DNA from: a virus
Virus record (IMG/VR): IMGVR_UViG_3300011116_001123
Coordinates: 1 to 64,000 of that record
Length of the DNA stretch: 64,000 nucleotides
Direction: 5' to 3' (one strand)
How positions within the stretch are numbered: the first letter of the stretch is position 1; each line of letters starts with the position of its first letter. Both the position numbers and the translations under genes were made by a program. The notes beneath the pieces are model-generated. The model searched no databases and was not told the origin of the DNA. It was given only the letters and a program-made list of their open reading frames with translations. Below are positions 15,181 through 23,750 of the stretch, piece after piece.

Positions 15181-16465
15181 TTCCTTGTTTTTTTTCGTCA
15201 GATTTCATTTTTAATAGTTCCAACGTTTTGGAATCAACTATACCAGTTTCTTCCAATTCATTATTCCATTGAAACAATATAACTGCGTCAAAAGTATTAT
15301 TACCGAAATCTCCATCGACACCTTTTTTCTCTGTATTATATCCTTTCAAAGTCAATCCATACTCCAAACTATCCAACATCTCTTGTACTTTTCTTACAGA
15401 TTCTCCTTTTTGTCCGAATTCAATAACATATGGTTTTTTTGTTTTTGGGTCAATTTTTCCTGCCAACACATCCTGAATCGGTGGTGATATCATTTGATTT
15501 TCAGATTTTATCTTTTCCTCTAATCCTCTCATGGTTTCCTGATGTTCTTGTTCCAGTCGTGCTGACTCTGTGCAATCAACTTGTTTTAATAAATTAGGAT
15601 TATCCTTGAACATTTGTTCGTGTTTCTTAAAATAGTCTCCTACTTCTTTTACAATACGTTCTTTAATCTTGGGATCTTTGAGAAACTGTACCAATTGATA
15701 AAAAGATGAATCCTGACGTAGTTTCATTTTTTCTTCATCGGTTCCATAAAGGGCTAAATAAACTTCATCATATGTGTAGTAAATCCCTCCAATTGTAAAA
15801 CCGAGCTTACCAAGACTCCAACTCATTTTTGTCAACAATAACACTGTCCCAAATAATAATTTACCACCAGTTTGTAGTATATTCGCAACGACTTGAGTGA
15901 CGAAATATTTTTGTGTCAGATTTGCAATTTTCTGAGAATGTTGGGTAAGTTCTGACATTAATTCATCGGCTTGTTTTACTATTGCCTTTTCTGCGTCGGT
16001 CAATGTTTTCCTTTTAGCAAGTTCCCTACCCTTTTTGATGGTATCAAGGACCTGTTTTTTTCCTCTAGCCATGCTTCTTGAAACTCTTGGGCTCATGAGA
16101 GCAAATTCTGATGCAGGAATCAAACAAAAAGATAAAACCAATCCCGCCATGTAGTCGTCATCTTCATATAAATAAAGCCCTCCATCAGCAAGACACGCTG
16201 CGGTTGAAACTCCCAAAAGAACTCCAGATGCTGGTGATGGAATTAATCCTAAGAGACCTGCTGCAACGTCGACAAAAGTCAACCAATCATGTGCATCCCA
16301 TGTTCTCATCCACTGTGGTGTTTTCGTGACTAACAATCCACCTGGAGAGAGCCCCCAGGCGCTTATGTTATTAAGTCCGATTTGCTCGTTGAGAACATTA
16401 ACTCCCATCAAACTTTGAATTCGTTCTATTTCAGATTCATAAAGATATTTACCTCCTTGGTTCAC
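15170..16465 (-). CDS. Tagged membrane-active protein with C-terminal peptidoglycan-binding domain
   Basis: 431 residues from a GTG at 16465, preferred over the ATG at 16504 because the late box TATTTATA (plus 16482-16489) lies between them and the tag then aligns with its relatives (YLYESEIERIQSLMG, then VLNEQ). Hydrophobic, Gly-rich segments lie at about residues 55-110 (VDVAAGLLGLIPSPASGVLLG) and 170-210. The last 80 residues are a peptidoglycan-binding domain (GESVRKVQEML; DGDFGNNTFDAVILFQ). Together with the 13447 gene it looks like ejected cargo for envelope passage. Confidence 0.75.
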   Translation of the reverse strand: MNQGGKYLYESEIERIQSLMGVNVLNEQIGLNNISAWGLSPGGLLVTKTPQWMRTWDAHDWLTFVDVAAGLLGLIPSPASGVLLGVSTAACLADGGLYLYEDDDYMAGLVLSFCLIPASEFALMSPRVSRSMARGKKQVLDTIKKGRELAKRKTLTDAEKAIVKQADELMSELTQHSQKIANLTQKYFVTQVVANILQTGGKLLFGTVLLLTKMSWSLGKLGFTIGGIYYTYDEVYLALYGTDEEKMKLRQDSSFYQLVQFLKDPKIKERIVKEVGDYFKKHEQMFKDNPNLLKQVDCTESARLEQEHQETMRGLEEKIKSENQMISPPIQDVLAGKIDPKTKKPYVIEFGQKGESVRKVQEMLDSLEYGLTLKGYNTEKKGVDGDFGNNTFDAVILFQWNNELEETGIVDSKTLELLKMKSDEKKQGNEK

Positions 16466-16481
16466 AATTAAATCTTTTTTA

Positions 16482-16489
16482 TATAAATA
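16482..16489 (-). promoter_or_regulatory. Late-type box TATTTATA that decides the 16465 GTG start
   Basis: The box lies 16 bases upstream of GTG 16465 but downstream of ATG 16504. Confidence 0.5.
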
Positions 16490-16514
16490 TATTGGTAATA
16501 TCAATTATTTTGTA

Positions 16515-16522
16515 TACTTTTG
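16515..16522 (+). promoter_or_regulatory. Host-type -7 box TACTTTTG
   Basis: TAnnTTTG match 4 bases before the ATG at 16527; TTGG near 16493 is a weak -33 candidate. Predicts a nearly leaderless mRNA. Confidence 0.45.
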
Positions 16523-16526
16523 TTTC

Positions 16527-16781
16527 ATGATAAATTGGAACATTGGATCGAAAATAAAGTCTCTCGCAAAAAAAACAATTCACGTTATTGAGTCGATTGA
16601 GACTGTTGAAGGAAAAACTGTGATTTTCACTGAAGACACAAAATGTTTTCCAGCTGAAGATGTTAAAGAACATTACGACTCGTTCGTAGCAGAATACTTT
16701 ATGAAAGTGTTTTCAGGACAGGAACCCACCATCGAAGATCGAGAAAAGATGAAAAAAATATTCAGGGCAAAAAAACAGTGA
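16527..16781 (+). CDS. Small protein of unknown function
   Basis: 84 residues: a small beta region (SIETVEGKTVIFTEDTKCF) followed by a charged helix (DREKMKKIFRAKKQ). Untagged, on the plus strand behind a host-type box. It converges on the large nuclease gene. No family recognised. Confidence 0.6.
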   Translation: MINWNIGSKIKSLAKKTIHVIESIETVEGKTVIFTEDTKCFPAEDVKEHYDSFVAEYFMKVFSGQEPTIEDREKMKKIFRAKKQ

Positions 16782-16797
16782 TTTATAATAAGTAATG

Positions 16798-19245
16798 TTA
16801 TTCCTTCAAATGATTAAACCTGAAGACAATGTTTTCCTCTTCAGGTTTATCTGAAAACAACGGACCCAAATATTCTCTGAAGTTGTTTCTCAACTTCATC
16901 TCGATTTGTTTTTCAACCTTTTCGGGAGTAAGGTTTGGTATTTCACCTTTCAAATAGTTTTCCGGTGTTGGAACTTGTTTTCCGTCTATCACTTTCAAAA
17001 CGTCTTGAATATCCACGTTTACGACGTTCTTGTCGTCAATGTCTTCAACGGAAGAAATTTTGAACTTGATACTAATTTTCGGTTCCGCACCATAAGACGG
17101 AGATTTTGCGGTTGAAACTTTTTGAGATACTAATGAAGGTGCCATATCTCTAAATGCCTTTCGTTTAAGTTCCATAACTTTCTCATGAGTAACACCTCTC
17201 TCAATCATTTCCATTTCCTGACGAGACAATAGATAAACTTGGGACTCTAAGGTGTCGTTCCATCTATATGGTCGAGACGCATTCATTTGCTTCCCTGTGG
17301 AGGAAGAATATCTATCTGAGGTTTCATACCACTTACCGTCTTTGTAGATATAAACTGGATACCACCCATAAGACTCGACAATATATATCTTTCCATCCAT
17401 TGTTGCTCTCCAATATCCTCTTAGGTTTGAACCCTTAAATGGAAGTTGTGCTTTGGTATAAACCTTGGCATTATAATTTGGAGTACGTTTCCCTTTCATC
17501 TTTCTCGGATCGGTAAAGTTGTCCTTTGTCAATGATGAATAATCACCATCTTGTCGATAGTTCAAAAGATATAATTCCAAAATATATGGTGCAAAATCGG
17601 GATCGATTCCGAAATAAGGTAAATAATCCTTGATTGCTGTTTGTAAGTCTCTTTTGTTGTTGTAATTACTTTTTTGGGTATTAAGAATTTTGAATAGCTT
17701 GACAATCACCTTATTCGGTTCAATATCAATGTTGACCGCCTCATTCATCATATCATCACCACAAGCGGTAAGATAATATTCCATCAAATCATCACCATAC
17801 CAATTTTGGGCCAAGGGGAAAATTATATCGATAAATTTTTCATAACTACCCTCGGGAAAATAATCTTCATTGACAGTGAAAAAATGGTCAATCGCCATAG
17901 CGATAATGTTACCGGAATATTCGTATTCATCGGCATAGTCTCCACAAAGATCTGGAAATTCCTCCTGTGTCTCAAGAATATATTTCATGAAGGATTCCTT
18001 ATTAACCCTTCGTTTCAATCTATCCATAAAGTCAGACTCAGACAATAATTCATGCTGTGATTCAACAATTCTTTGAAGTTGTAATTCTGTCAAAATGTAA
18101 TCTTTTTTCATTTTCGATTCCGTAACTTGTATAGGTATTGTGGGTAAATCTGGATTATTCCAACCTAATTTTGGATAATTTGTACTTAAATATATATCAT
18201 CCATCGGATTTTTAGACAGAGCTTTTTCAAGTTCAGATGCAATATTTTTTTGGTCATTGAAACTAATTCTTATAAGTTTTATTCCATTCTCCTTACAGAA
18301 TTTGTTTTTCGCCAAATCGTTCAATACCCTTTCTTTGTATCCCTCCAAACCTCTGTACCTACCCTCTACAGGAAAAAAATGTTGTCTCCCATCGAATTCT
18401 GCGATTACAACGGTTCCATCTTCTTTAACGAAATAAGCGTCCGATTTTAATTTATTTCGATTTCCACTTCCTTTAAAACTGTACGCCCCTAATTTTTTTT
18501 CTGTATCGACCGTATATCCTGAAACTTTTAGTGTGTCCACCATAGTGTATTCTCCCTTCCACTTGATATTTCTTTCCTTGTTGCACACAGGACAAGCAAA
18601 TTTTAAGTGGTTATCAAAGTATGCTACGGTACCCTTAGGATAAAGATTTACTGGTGTCTCGTGATTAGTACATTTGAAATTTTTTACAAAGAGTCTAGTT
18701 TGATTCGATCCTTCACTTCTCGGAACTAAATAAAAATTTTCTTTTTCGAAACTTAGCGTTGTATCTTGAGGAACCGTACTCATAAACTTTTCTATCTTGG
18801 AATCAAGATCTTGTGGATACATTTGATTAAGCCATTCAGAATAACATTTTTTACATGAGTTTTGTTTTAATTGTTCCAATCTGATTTCACCAACCTCTCC
18901 ATGAACTACTCCTTCTGAATCTGTTTTTTCACATATTACTCCATCGATGGTTTTGTGATGCCTCTCATCTTTACCATACGTAACATTATCAAAGTTAAAA
19001 TCAGGAAATAATTCTTTAAGCTTTTCAGTAGTCTGTTTGTTGTCCTTATCTTTTAATTCGGACAACATATTTTGCATGGTAAGAGTTTGGTCACCAGTAC
19101 GATTTCTTCTATTACTAATCCATACTGCTATATCATTGTATTCGGGACTTTCATAAAAATCCTTCAATGTATTGAATTGAGAAATATATTCTTTAACTGA
19201 ATCTATATCCCATTTTGATTCTCTACCTTCCGAAATTACTTCCAT
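16798..19245 (-). CDS. Large fusion: nuclease-like half plus an internally tagged second half
   Basis: 815 residues from ATG 19245, preferred over ATG 19251 because the box TATTTATG (plus 19249-19256) ends next to it; the N-terminus MEVISEGRE is itself tag-like. Residues about 120-235 have CxxC pairs (CKKC; CPVC) of zinc-ribbon or treble-clef type. About residues 265-345 read as a PD-(D/E)XK/Vsr-like nuclease: VVIAEFDGRQHFFP, then NDLAKNKFCKENGIKLIRISF. At residue 379 a second tag begins, MKKDYILTELQLQRIVES, then LLSES. The C-terminal 430 residues are of unknown function (WRATMDGKIYIVESYGWYPV). It may be two fused genes, or one polyprotein cut by the head protease. Confidence 0.7.
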   Translation of the reverse strand: MEVISEGRESKWDIDSVKEYISQFNTLKDFYESPEYNDIAVWISNRRNRTGDQTLTMQNMLSELKDKDNKQTTEKLKELFPDFNFDNVTYGKDERHHKTIDGVICEKTDSEGVVHGEVGEIRLEQLKQNSCKKCYSEWLNQMYPQDLDSKIEKFMSTVPQDTTLSFEKENFYLVPRSEGSNQTRLFVKNFKCTNHETPVNLYPKGTVAYFDNHLKFACPVCNKERNIKWKGEYTMVDTLKVSGYTVDTEKKLGAYSFKGSGNRNKLKSDAYFVKEDGTVVIAEFDGRQHFFPVEGRYRGLEGYKERVLNDLAKNKFCKENGIKLIRISFNDQKNIASELEKALSKNPMDDIYLSTNYPKLGWNNPDLPTIPIQVTESKMKKDYILTELQLQRIVESQHELLSESDFMDRLKRRVNKESFMKYILETQEEFPDLCGDYADEYEYSGNIIAMAIDHFFTVNEDYFPEGSYEKFIDIIFPLAQNWYGDDLMEYYLTACGDDMMNEAVNIDIEPNKVIVKLFKILNTQKSNYNNKRDLQTAIKDYLPYFGIDPDFAPYILELYLLNYRQDGDYSSLTKDNFTDPRKMKGKRTPNYNAKVYTKAQLPFKGSNLRGYWRATMDGKIYIVESYGWYPVYIYKDGKWYETSDRYSSSTGKQMNASRPYRWNDTLESQVYLLSRQEMEMIERGVTHEKVMELKRKAFRDMAPSLVSQKVSTAKSPSYGAEPKISIKFKISSVEDIDDKNVVNVDIQDVLKVIDGKQVPTPENYLKGEIPNLTPEKVEKQIEMKLRNNFREYLGPLFSDKPEEENIVFRFNHLKE

Positions 19246-19317
19246 ACTCATAAATACCCAATAAAAACGAAATCCCTATGATTATAAAATAGAATTGTCA
19301 TATTGGAAAAAAAACAA

Positions 19318-19325
19318 TATATTTG
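19318..19325 (+). promoter_or_regulatory. Host-type -7 box TATATTTG
   Basis: TAnnTTTG match 16 bases before the ATG at 19342. It argues against the TTG start at 19303, which would lie upstream of the promoter. Confidence 0.45.
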
Positions 19326-19341
19326 TTCAACAACTAATTTT

Positions 19342-20067
19342 ATGAATCCGGGTCTCAAAAAAGTCGTATTTCGAAAACTGAATTTGGATTTATCCAAGGT
19401 TGAAATCATTTTGGCTGAAAATCACTCCATTTGGTTCATCGACCGTGCAAATAAGTATTGGTACTTTGAATTGGAAAAATCAGGTAAGTTATGGTGGAGA
19501 TATGAGTTTTTTACCGATTTTTTTATCCTTTTTTCTCTCAAAATCGATGAATTCCAACCTCTACTCTCTGAATGGGTGGAAGGGATTTTCGATAGTAATG
19601 TAAACATGACTCCGCGATCCGGACATAGACTTCATAGCACGGTAGAAGGTATCCTCAATCATGGATACAGAAAGGGATCTCGTAAGATAGATGAGGTACT
19701 AAATCGTGAGATTAACGAAATTGATGGGGGAGAGTTATTTAATGATAGTACAGTGGTAAAGGTTCTCAATATTGATATAAACGAAACAATAGGAACCACA
19801 ATTCGAGAACCAAATCAAATAATCGAGGTGATGAATCGTGAAGATATACTTAATCATAAGGTCGTTTCAATTTCACATGGGAATGAACTCATTGATATAC
19901 ACAATCAGATTCTTCTTAATGAGTTAGTATATGAAGTTGAATCTGCAGATCCTTTGGACACACCAGCACACGATTCGGTGGATGAAGTATTAAAATACAA
20001 AGTAACCCGAACCATACCCGACCTTAGTGAATCACTGACAGAAATCGATATTTTATTGAACCAATAA
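19342..20067 (+). CDS. Paralog of the 11579 protein with a repetitive C-terminal region
   Basis: 241 residues. Residues about 15-95 match the aromatic-rich domain of the 11579 protein (IWFIDRANKYWYFE; FFTDFFILFSL). The remaining 140 residues contain degenerate repeats built on [DV]-[EK]-V-L-N followed by R-x-I/D-I (DEVLNREI; VKVLNIDI; IEVMNRED). No named family. Start set at ATG 19342, downstream of the host-type box. Confidence 0.65.
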   Translation: MNPGLKKVVFRKLNLDLSKVEIILAENHSIWFIDRANKYWYFELEKSGKLWWRYEFFTDFFILFSLKIDEFQPLLSEWVEGIFDSNVNMTPRSGHRLHSTVEGILNHGYRKGSRKIDEVLNREINEIDGGELFNDSTVVKVLNIDINETIGTTIREPNQIIEVMNREDILNHKVVSISHGNELIDIHNQILLNELVYEVESADPLDTPAHDSVDEVLKYKVTRTIPDLSESLTEIDILLNQ

Positions 20068-20108
20068 TTTATTATGGAGGTTTAATTTTTTTTTATTATA
20101 TTTTTTGT

Positions 20109-20492
20109 ATGGAAAAACCGAAAGTTCATAATGTAACGGAATGTCCCTCATGTAAAATCCCAAAAGGATGGGGGGAAGAAATTATAATTTGTAATCATGA
20201 ATTATATTGTGGTAAATTACTTTGTTTCAAGGAAGGTGCAAAATTCTCAATGCACTACCACATGATTAAAGATGAAACTTGGTATGTTGATGAAGGTCAA
20301 TTCATTTATAGATGGATTGATACAGAAACTGCACAAGTTAATGAACAAATCTTGAATGTCGGAGATGTCGTAAGACAACGACCAGGACAACCACATCAAC
20401 TCGAAGCTCTTACCAAAGGTGTGGTCTTCGAAGTATCAACAGAACACTTTGATTCGGATTCATATAGAATTTGGAAAGGAGATACACAATGA
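20109..20492 (+). CDS. Cupin-domain protein, sugar-phosphate isomerase-like
   Basis: 127 residues. Cupin motif 1 reads GAKFSMHYHMIKDETWYV (metal His pair and Glu) and motif 2 VGDVVRQRPGQPHQL (second His); the N-terminus has C-x2-C (CPSCKIPKGWGEE). The pattern resembles the mannose-6-phosphate isomerase C-terminal cupin. It is linked by an ATGA overlap to the HldE-like pair, so sugar-nucleotide work is likely, though the exact reaction is unknown. Confidence 0.8.
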   Translation: MEKPKVHNVTECPSCKIPKGWGEEIIICNHELYCGKLLCFKEGAKFSMHYHMIKDETWYVDEGQFIYRWIDTETAQVNEQILNVGDVVRQRPGQPHQLEALTKGVVFEVSTEHFDSDSYRIWKGDTQ

Positions 20493-20890
20493 AGATTTGG
20501 TTAAATGGTTGTTTTGATGTCCTACATCACGGACATTTCAAATTAATACAACATGCTACCTCATTTGGTGGTCAAGTTATGATTGGAATCGATTCTGATG
20601 AACGAGTAAAAAAACTAAAAGGAGAAGGGAGACCATTTCACTCCGAAAGTGAAAGAGCATTCAATCTTAAACAAATCTCAGGAGTAGATTCCGTAGTGGT
20701 GTTTGATTCTGATGAAATGTTAAGAGAAATTCTCGAACGTTATAAACCCGATAAATTTATTATAGGCTCAGATTATCTTGGAAAAAAAATAATCGGACAA
20801 GAGTTTGCAAAACAAGTTGTAATCTTCAACAGACTTGATAAATTTTCAACCACTGAAATACTAAATTATGCAAATAACGATAATAGGTGA
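20489..20890 (+). CDS. HldE C-domain-like cytidylyl/adenylyltransferase
   Basis: 133 residues from ATG 20489, which overlaps the cupin stop as ATGA. The nucleotidyltransferase signature GCFDVLHHGH is complete, with VMIGIDSDERVKKLKG and FSTTEIL as in the nucleotidyltransferase domain of RfaE/HldE and GlyC-P cytidylyltransferases. In HldE this domain makes ADP-heptose from heptose-1-phosphate and ATP. Here it is separated from the kinase, which follows with a 23-base overlap. Confidence 0.88.
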   Translation: MKIWLNGCFDVLHHGHFKLIQHATSFGGQVMIGIDSDERVKKLKGEGRPFHSESERAFNLKQISGVDSVVVFDSDEMLREILERYKPDKFIIGSDYLGKKIIGQEFAKQVVIFNRLDKFSTTEILNYANNDNR

Positions 20891-21611
20891 ACTATGCCAT
20901 GACGTATTCATCTATGGTGATGTGAAAAGACTATGCCCCGAAGCTCCAGTTCCAATTTTAACAGACATCGTCACAGAATCTAACTTAGGAATGGCCGGAA
21001 ATGTCAAGGAAAATTTAAAGGCACATGATCCTTCACTAAAAATATCATTGATTCACCAAACAAATTCAATTACCAAAACGAGATATATCGATCACAAAAC
21101 AAATCATATGTTTCTTAGAGTTGACGAAGGTGAAGATAATATTGATTCATTAATACTTACATCAGAAATAATTGAAGAAATCTCAAAGTCGGATTTAGTA
21201 ATTGTCAGTGATTACAACAAAGGATTTTTGAACGACGAAACTTTGATTCAAATTGGTAAGTTATCAAAACTATCCGTAATTGACACCAAAAAAATTATTA
21301 CCAAAAGACTAATTGAATCATTTACTTTTATGAAGTTGAATGAACACGAATATCAACGAAACAAGTTCATTTCAGATAAGAACAAAGATAAACTTATAAT
21401 CACGTTGGGAATGCATGGTGCTAAACATGACGACATTGTATATTTATCACCATCTCCAAAACAAACGATTGATGTTAGTGGTGCTGGGGATACATTTACG
21501 GCATTTTTTAGTTTGAAATATTATGAAACTAAAAATATTTCGGAATCAATAAAATTTGCAAATCAAATGGCGTCTATTGTTGTATCCAAAAGAGGTGTAG
21601 CAACTCCGTAA
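20868..21611 (+). CDS. PfkB-family sugar kinase, HldE N-domain-like
   Basis: 247 residues. The opening RLCPEAPVPILTD, GMAGNVKENL and the catalytic DVSGAGDTFTAFF are the RfaE/HldE kinase pattern, which phosphorylates heptose-7-phosphate at C1. It is shorter than the usual HldE kinase domain of about 310 residues, with the missing part in the middle lid region. With the 20489 gene it forms a split HldE. Likely role: modification of host or phage surface sugar; substrate inferred. Confidence 0.85.
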   Translation: MQITIIGELCHDVFIYGDVKRLCPEAPVPILTDIVTESNLGMAGNVKENLKAHDPSLKISLIHQTNSITKTRYIDHKTNHMFLRVDEGEDNIDSLILTSEIIEEISKSDLVIVSDYNKGFLNDETLIQIGKLSKLSVIDTKKIITKRLIESFTFMKLNEHEYQRNKFISDKNKDKLIITLGMHGAKHDDIVYLSPSPKQTIDVSGAGDTFTAFFSLKYYETKNISESIKFANQMASIVVSKRGVATP

Positions 21612-21617
21612 GTCAAG

Positions 21618-21947
21618 TTATACACTAAAACTTTCACCACATCCACATGTTCTTGATGCGTTCGGGTTTCTCCATTCGAATCCCTTACCATTCAACCCAT
21701 CCTCATAATCTAATTCGGTACCAACCAAATACAACAAAGATAATTTATTGATGCAAACTTGAATGGTATCAAGATCGACAATTGTGTCTGTTGGTTCTAC
21801 CTTATCATCAAACTTCATTTGATAAGATAATCCACTACAACCTCCCCCAATTACTCCGACTCTTAACTTATGAGTTTCAGGAGATATACCCTCATTCTCC
21901 ATTAAAACCATAAGTTGATTTTTTGCTCGTTCTGATAGTGTAACCAT
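21618..21947 (-). CDS. A-type iron-sulfur carrier (IscA/ErpA/HesB-like)
   Basis: 109 residues, the family length. The three cluster ligands are present: GGGCSGLSYQMKFDD and the terminal CGCGESF. This family accepts and delivers Fe-S clusters. In a phage it could load a phage Fe-S enzyme, but no such enzyme is obvious in this window. It converges on the kinase gene with 6 bases between. Confidence 0.92.
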   Translation of the reverse strand: MVTLSERAKNQLMVLMENEGISPETHKLRVGVIGGGCSGLSYQMKFDDKVEPTDTIVDLDTIQVCINKLSLLYLVGTELDYEDGLNGKGFEWRNPNASRTCGCGESFSV

Positions 21948-21956
21948 ATAAAATTA

Positions 21957-22259
21957 TTAAAAAAGACCTAAATCGGAAACTTCTACTCCCGTTAAATCAT
22001 ATACGAGTCTTCTGACTACTTTTCCAGCTTCCTTATCACTCAGTAAAAATAAGTCCATAATAGAACTGAAAATTCTTTCATCGATGTTGAAGTAATACGC
22101 ATTCATTTCAGGTGAATAAACTAGCACCGCGGTTTCTCGTCCATTCTTTTCGAAAATCTCCAATGTTGGAATTTCGGAATTTTTCAATTCCCCTAATTCG
22201 TTGAGTAAGTATTTTGTTGCGATTGTCTCTAATCTTGACTTATTTATCTCATATTTCAT
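21957..22259 (-). CDS. Tagged small protein of the ~100-residue paralog family
   Basis: 100 residues. MKYEINKSRLETIATKYL is a degenerate style A tag (K instead of E before S). The end follows the family pattern: MDLFLLSDKEAGKVVRRLVYDLTG. Overlaps the next paralog by 11 bases. Function unknown. Confidence 0.7.
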   Translation of the reverse strand: MKYEINKSRLETIATKYLLNELGELKNSEIPTLEIFEKNGRETAVLVYSPEMNAYYFNIDERIFSSIMDLFLLSDKEAGKVVRRLVYDLTGVEVSDLGLF

Positions 22260-22587
22260 CTAAATCTATATGGTTAAAGGTTCCGAAATGCATTACTTTT
22301 GGTGGTTCGATACCAAGGTAGTTTGAAAACCATTTTCTGATTGATTCCTTTTTTTCTTCATAATCAAGTGAAAACATATTTACTAACGGGTCTGAAATTT
22401 TTGCCCTATCGAAGAATACTCTGTCTTCAGATTCATTACTCATAAACACTATTTCTCCATTTTTGGTGGCAAAAACCCATTGTTTGTAATTTTTTTTACC
22501 TGGAACCCAAACTAAATCATTATATGCATCATTCAAAAAATATGCCCCCAAGTCAATCAGTCTCGATTCTGTGATTATTACCTTCAT
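22249..22587 (-). CDS. Tagged small protein of the ~100-residue paralog family
   Basis: 112 residues. Tag MKVIITESRLIDLGAYFL with ITE-S. Body: two beta-type stretches (YKQWVFATKNGEIVFM) and the family ending MFSLDYEEKKESIRKWFSNYLG. A TATTTATT box precedes it. Function unknown. Confidence 0.75.
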   Translation of the reverse strand: MKVIITESRLIDLGAYFLNDAYNDLVWVPGKKNYKQWVFATKNGEIVFMSNESEDRVFFDRAKISDPLVNMFSLDYEEKKESIRKWFSNYLGIEPPKVMHFGTFNHIDLDEI

Positions 22588-22599
22588 AAGTAATAAATA

Positions 22600-23421
22600 T
22601 CAAAGATGAGGGTTAGAAAGAGTATTTTTTTCAACAGAACGTATTTTCTCGATAATGCTGTCTGCAATTATTCTATGAAATTTTTTTGATGGGTGAAGAT
22701 CGAAAGGTGGGTTTTCACCAAAGAATTCATAATCTGTAGAAATCTTTAAATTTTTATCATCCTCCCAAACATCACTCATAGACTTAAATTCTTTATTTTT
22801 ATTTTTTATATAAATTTTTCTTTGATTCATATAATCATCTCCTTCTATCAATTTGTTATAATCATTAGACCAATTGAAAATCAGAGGTACTATACCTTTA
22901 TTTTCATAACGAATGAAAATTTCTTTGATTCTATCGAAAATCTGTCCACATAATTTTTCTAGATAGTCTTCATAATTAATGAAATTATACATTTCAAAAA
23001 ATTCATGAATTTTGTTATAATCGTCACTGAATCTAAATTTACTACCATCAGGTAAAATATAATGACTTCTTTGGGGCATTGATGTTTGAAAAATAATATA
23101 TTTTACTTCATCATGTTTATAATTATTTTTTACCCACTGTGGATTTAAAGGTAGAACACCAAAAACTTGGTCTATAAATTCAATACTATCTTCATCATTT
23201 CCCGAATAATCCTCTCGTGTTATTTCGAACATTTCCAATTCCTGAGACACTAATCTTGGAAATCTTAAAACATCTTTATATTTTAAATGATGGTTTGGTC
23301 TATTTTCGAGTATTGATGTAATGTCTTCATTACTTTTACATTGTCCGTATAAATCTTTGGAGTAAAACCATAGACCATGCCCATGTGTGTGTGAACATCC
23401 CGCAAAAATTATTCCACTCAT
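22600..23421 (-). CDS. SGNH/GDSL-type hydrolase-like protein
   Basis: 273 residues. The nucleophile block reads FAGCSHTHGHGLWFYS (Ser in GCS) and the C-terminal catalytic block DLHPSKKFHRIIADSI supplies Asp and His. A paralog of the 43170 protein (FAGCSFTWGQGLYFYS; DYHPSKYCHEVIARAV). Such proteins often act as acyl or sugar-acyl hydrolases. It is next to a glycosyltransferase-like gene, as in the 42-46 kb copy. Confidence 0.75.
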   Translation of the reverse strand: MSGIIFAGCSHTHGHGLWFYSKDLYGQCKSNEDITSILENRPNHHLKYKDVLRFPRLVSQELEMFEITREDYSGNDEDSIEFIDQVFGVLPLNPQWVKNNYKHDEVKYIIFQTSMPQRSHYILPDGSKFRFSDDYNKIHEFFEMYNFINYEDYLEKLCGQIFDRIKEIFIRYENKGIVPLIFNWSNDYNKLIEGDDYMNQRKIYIKNKNKEFKSMSDVWEDDKNLKISTDYEFFGENPPFDLHPSKKFHRIIADSIIEKIRSVEKNTLSNPHL

Positions 23422-23472
23422 TGAACTAATATTAATTTTTTAATCTCATTAAAATAAATACTTATTAGAAAA

Positions 23473-23688
23473 TTATTCGTCGAGACAAAACTGTTCAAGA
23501 AGGGAAATTTCAACATCGTCTACATCACCAGGTTTATCATCATCCCAAGAAATTTCAATCCATTTCTGTTCTCCATCAGTTTCATTAATATCGACTGAGA
23601 ATGGATAGTCCATTCCTTTACTATCGACATAATGTCCATAAGAGGTTTTGACAACAACATAATTCGGTTTATCGATTATAATTCCCAT
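23473..23688 (-). CDS. Small acidic protein of unknown function
   Basis: 71 residues from ATG 23688 (MGIIIDKPNYVVVK), chosen over an upstream ATG whose extra residues are Lys/Phe low complexity. Reads as a small beta domain with an Asp/Glu-rich end (ISWDDDKPGDVDDVEISL). Confidence 0.55.
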   Translation of the reverse strand: MGIIIDKPNYVVVKTSYGHYVDSKGMDYPFSVDINETDGEQKWIEISWDDDKPGDVDDVEISLLEQFCLDE

Positions 23689-23750
23689 AACTTTTTTTTT
23701 CAAAAATAAGAAATATACTTTACATTTCAAAATTATGAATAATTAGTTTT

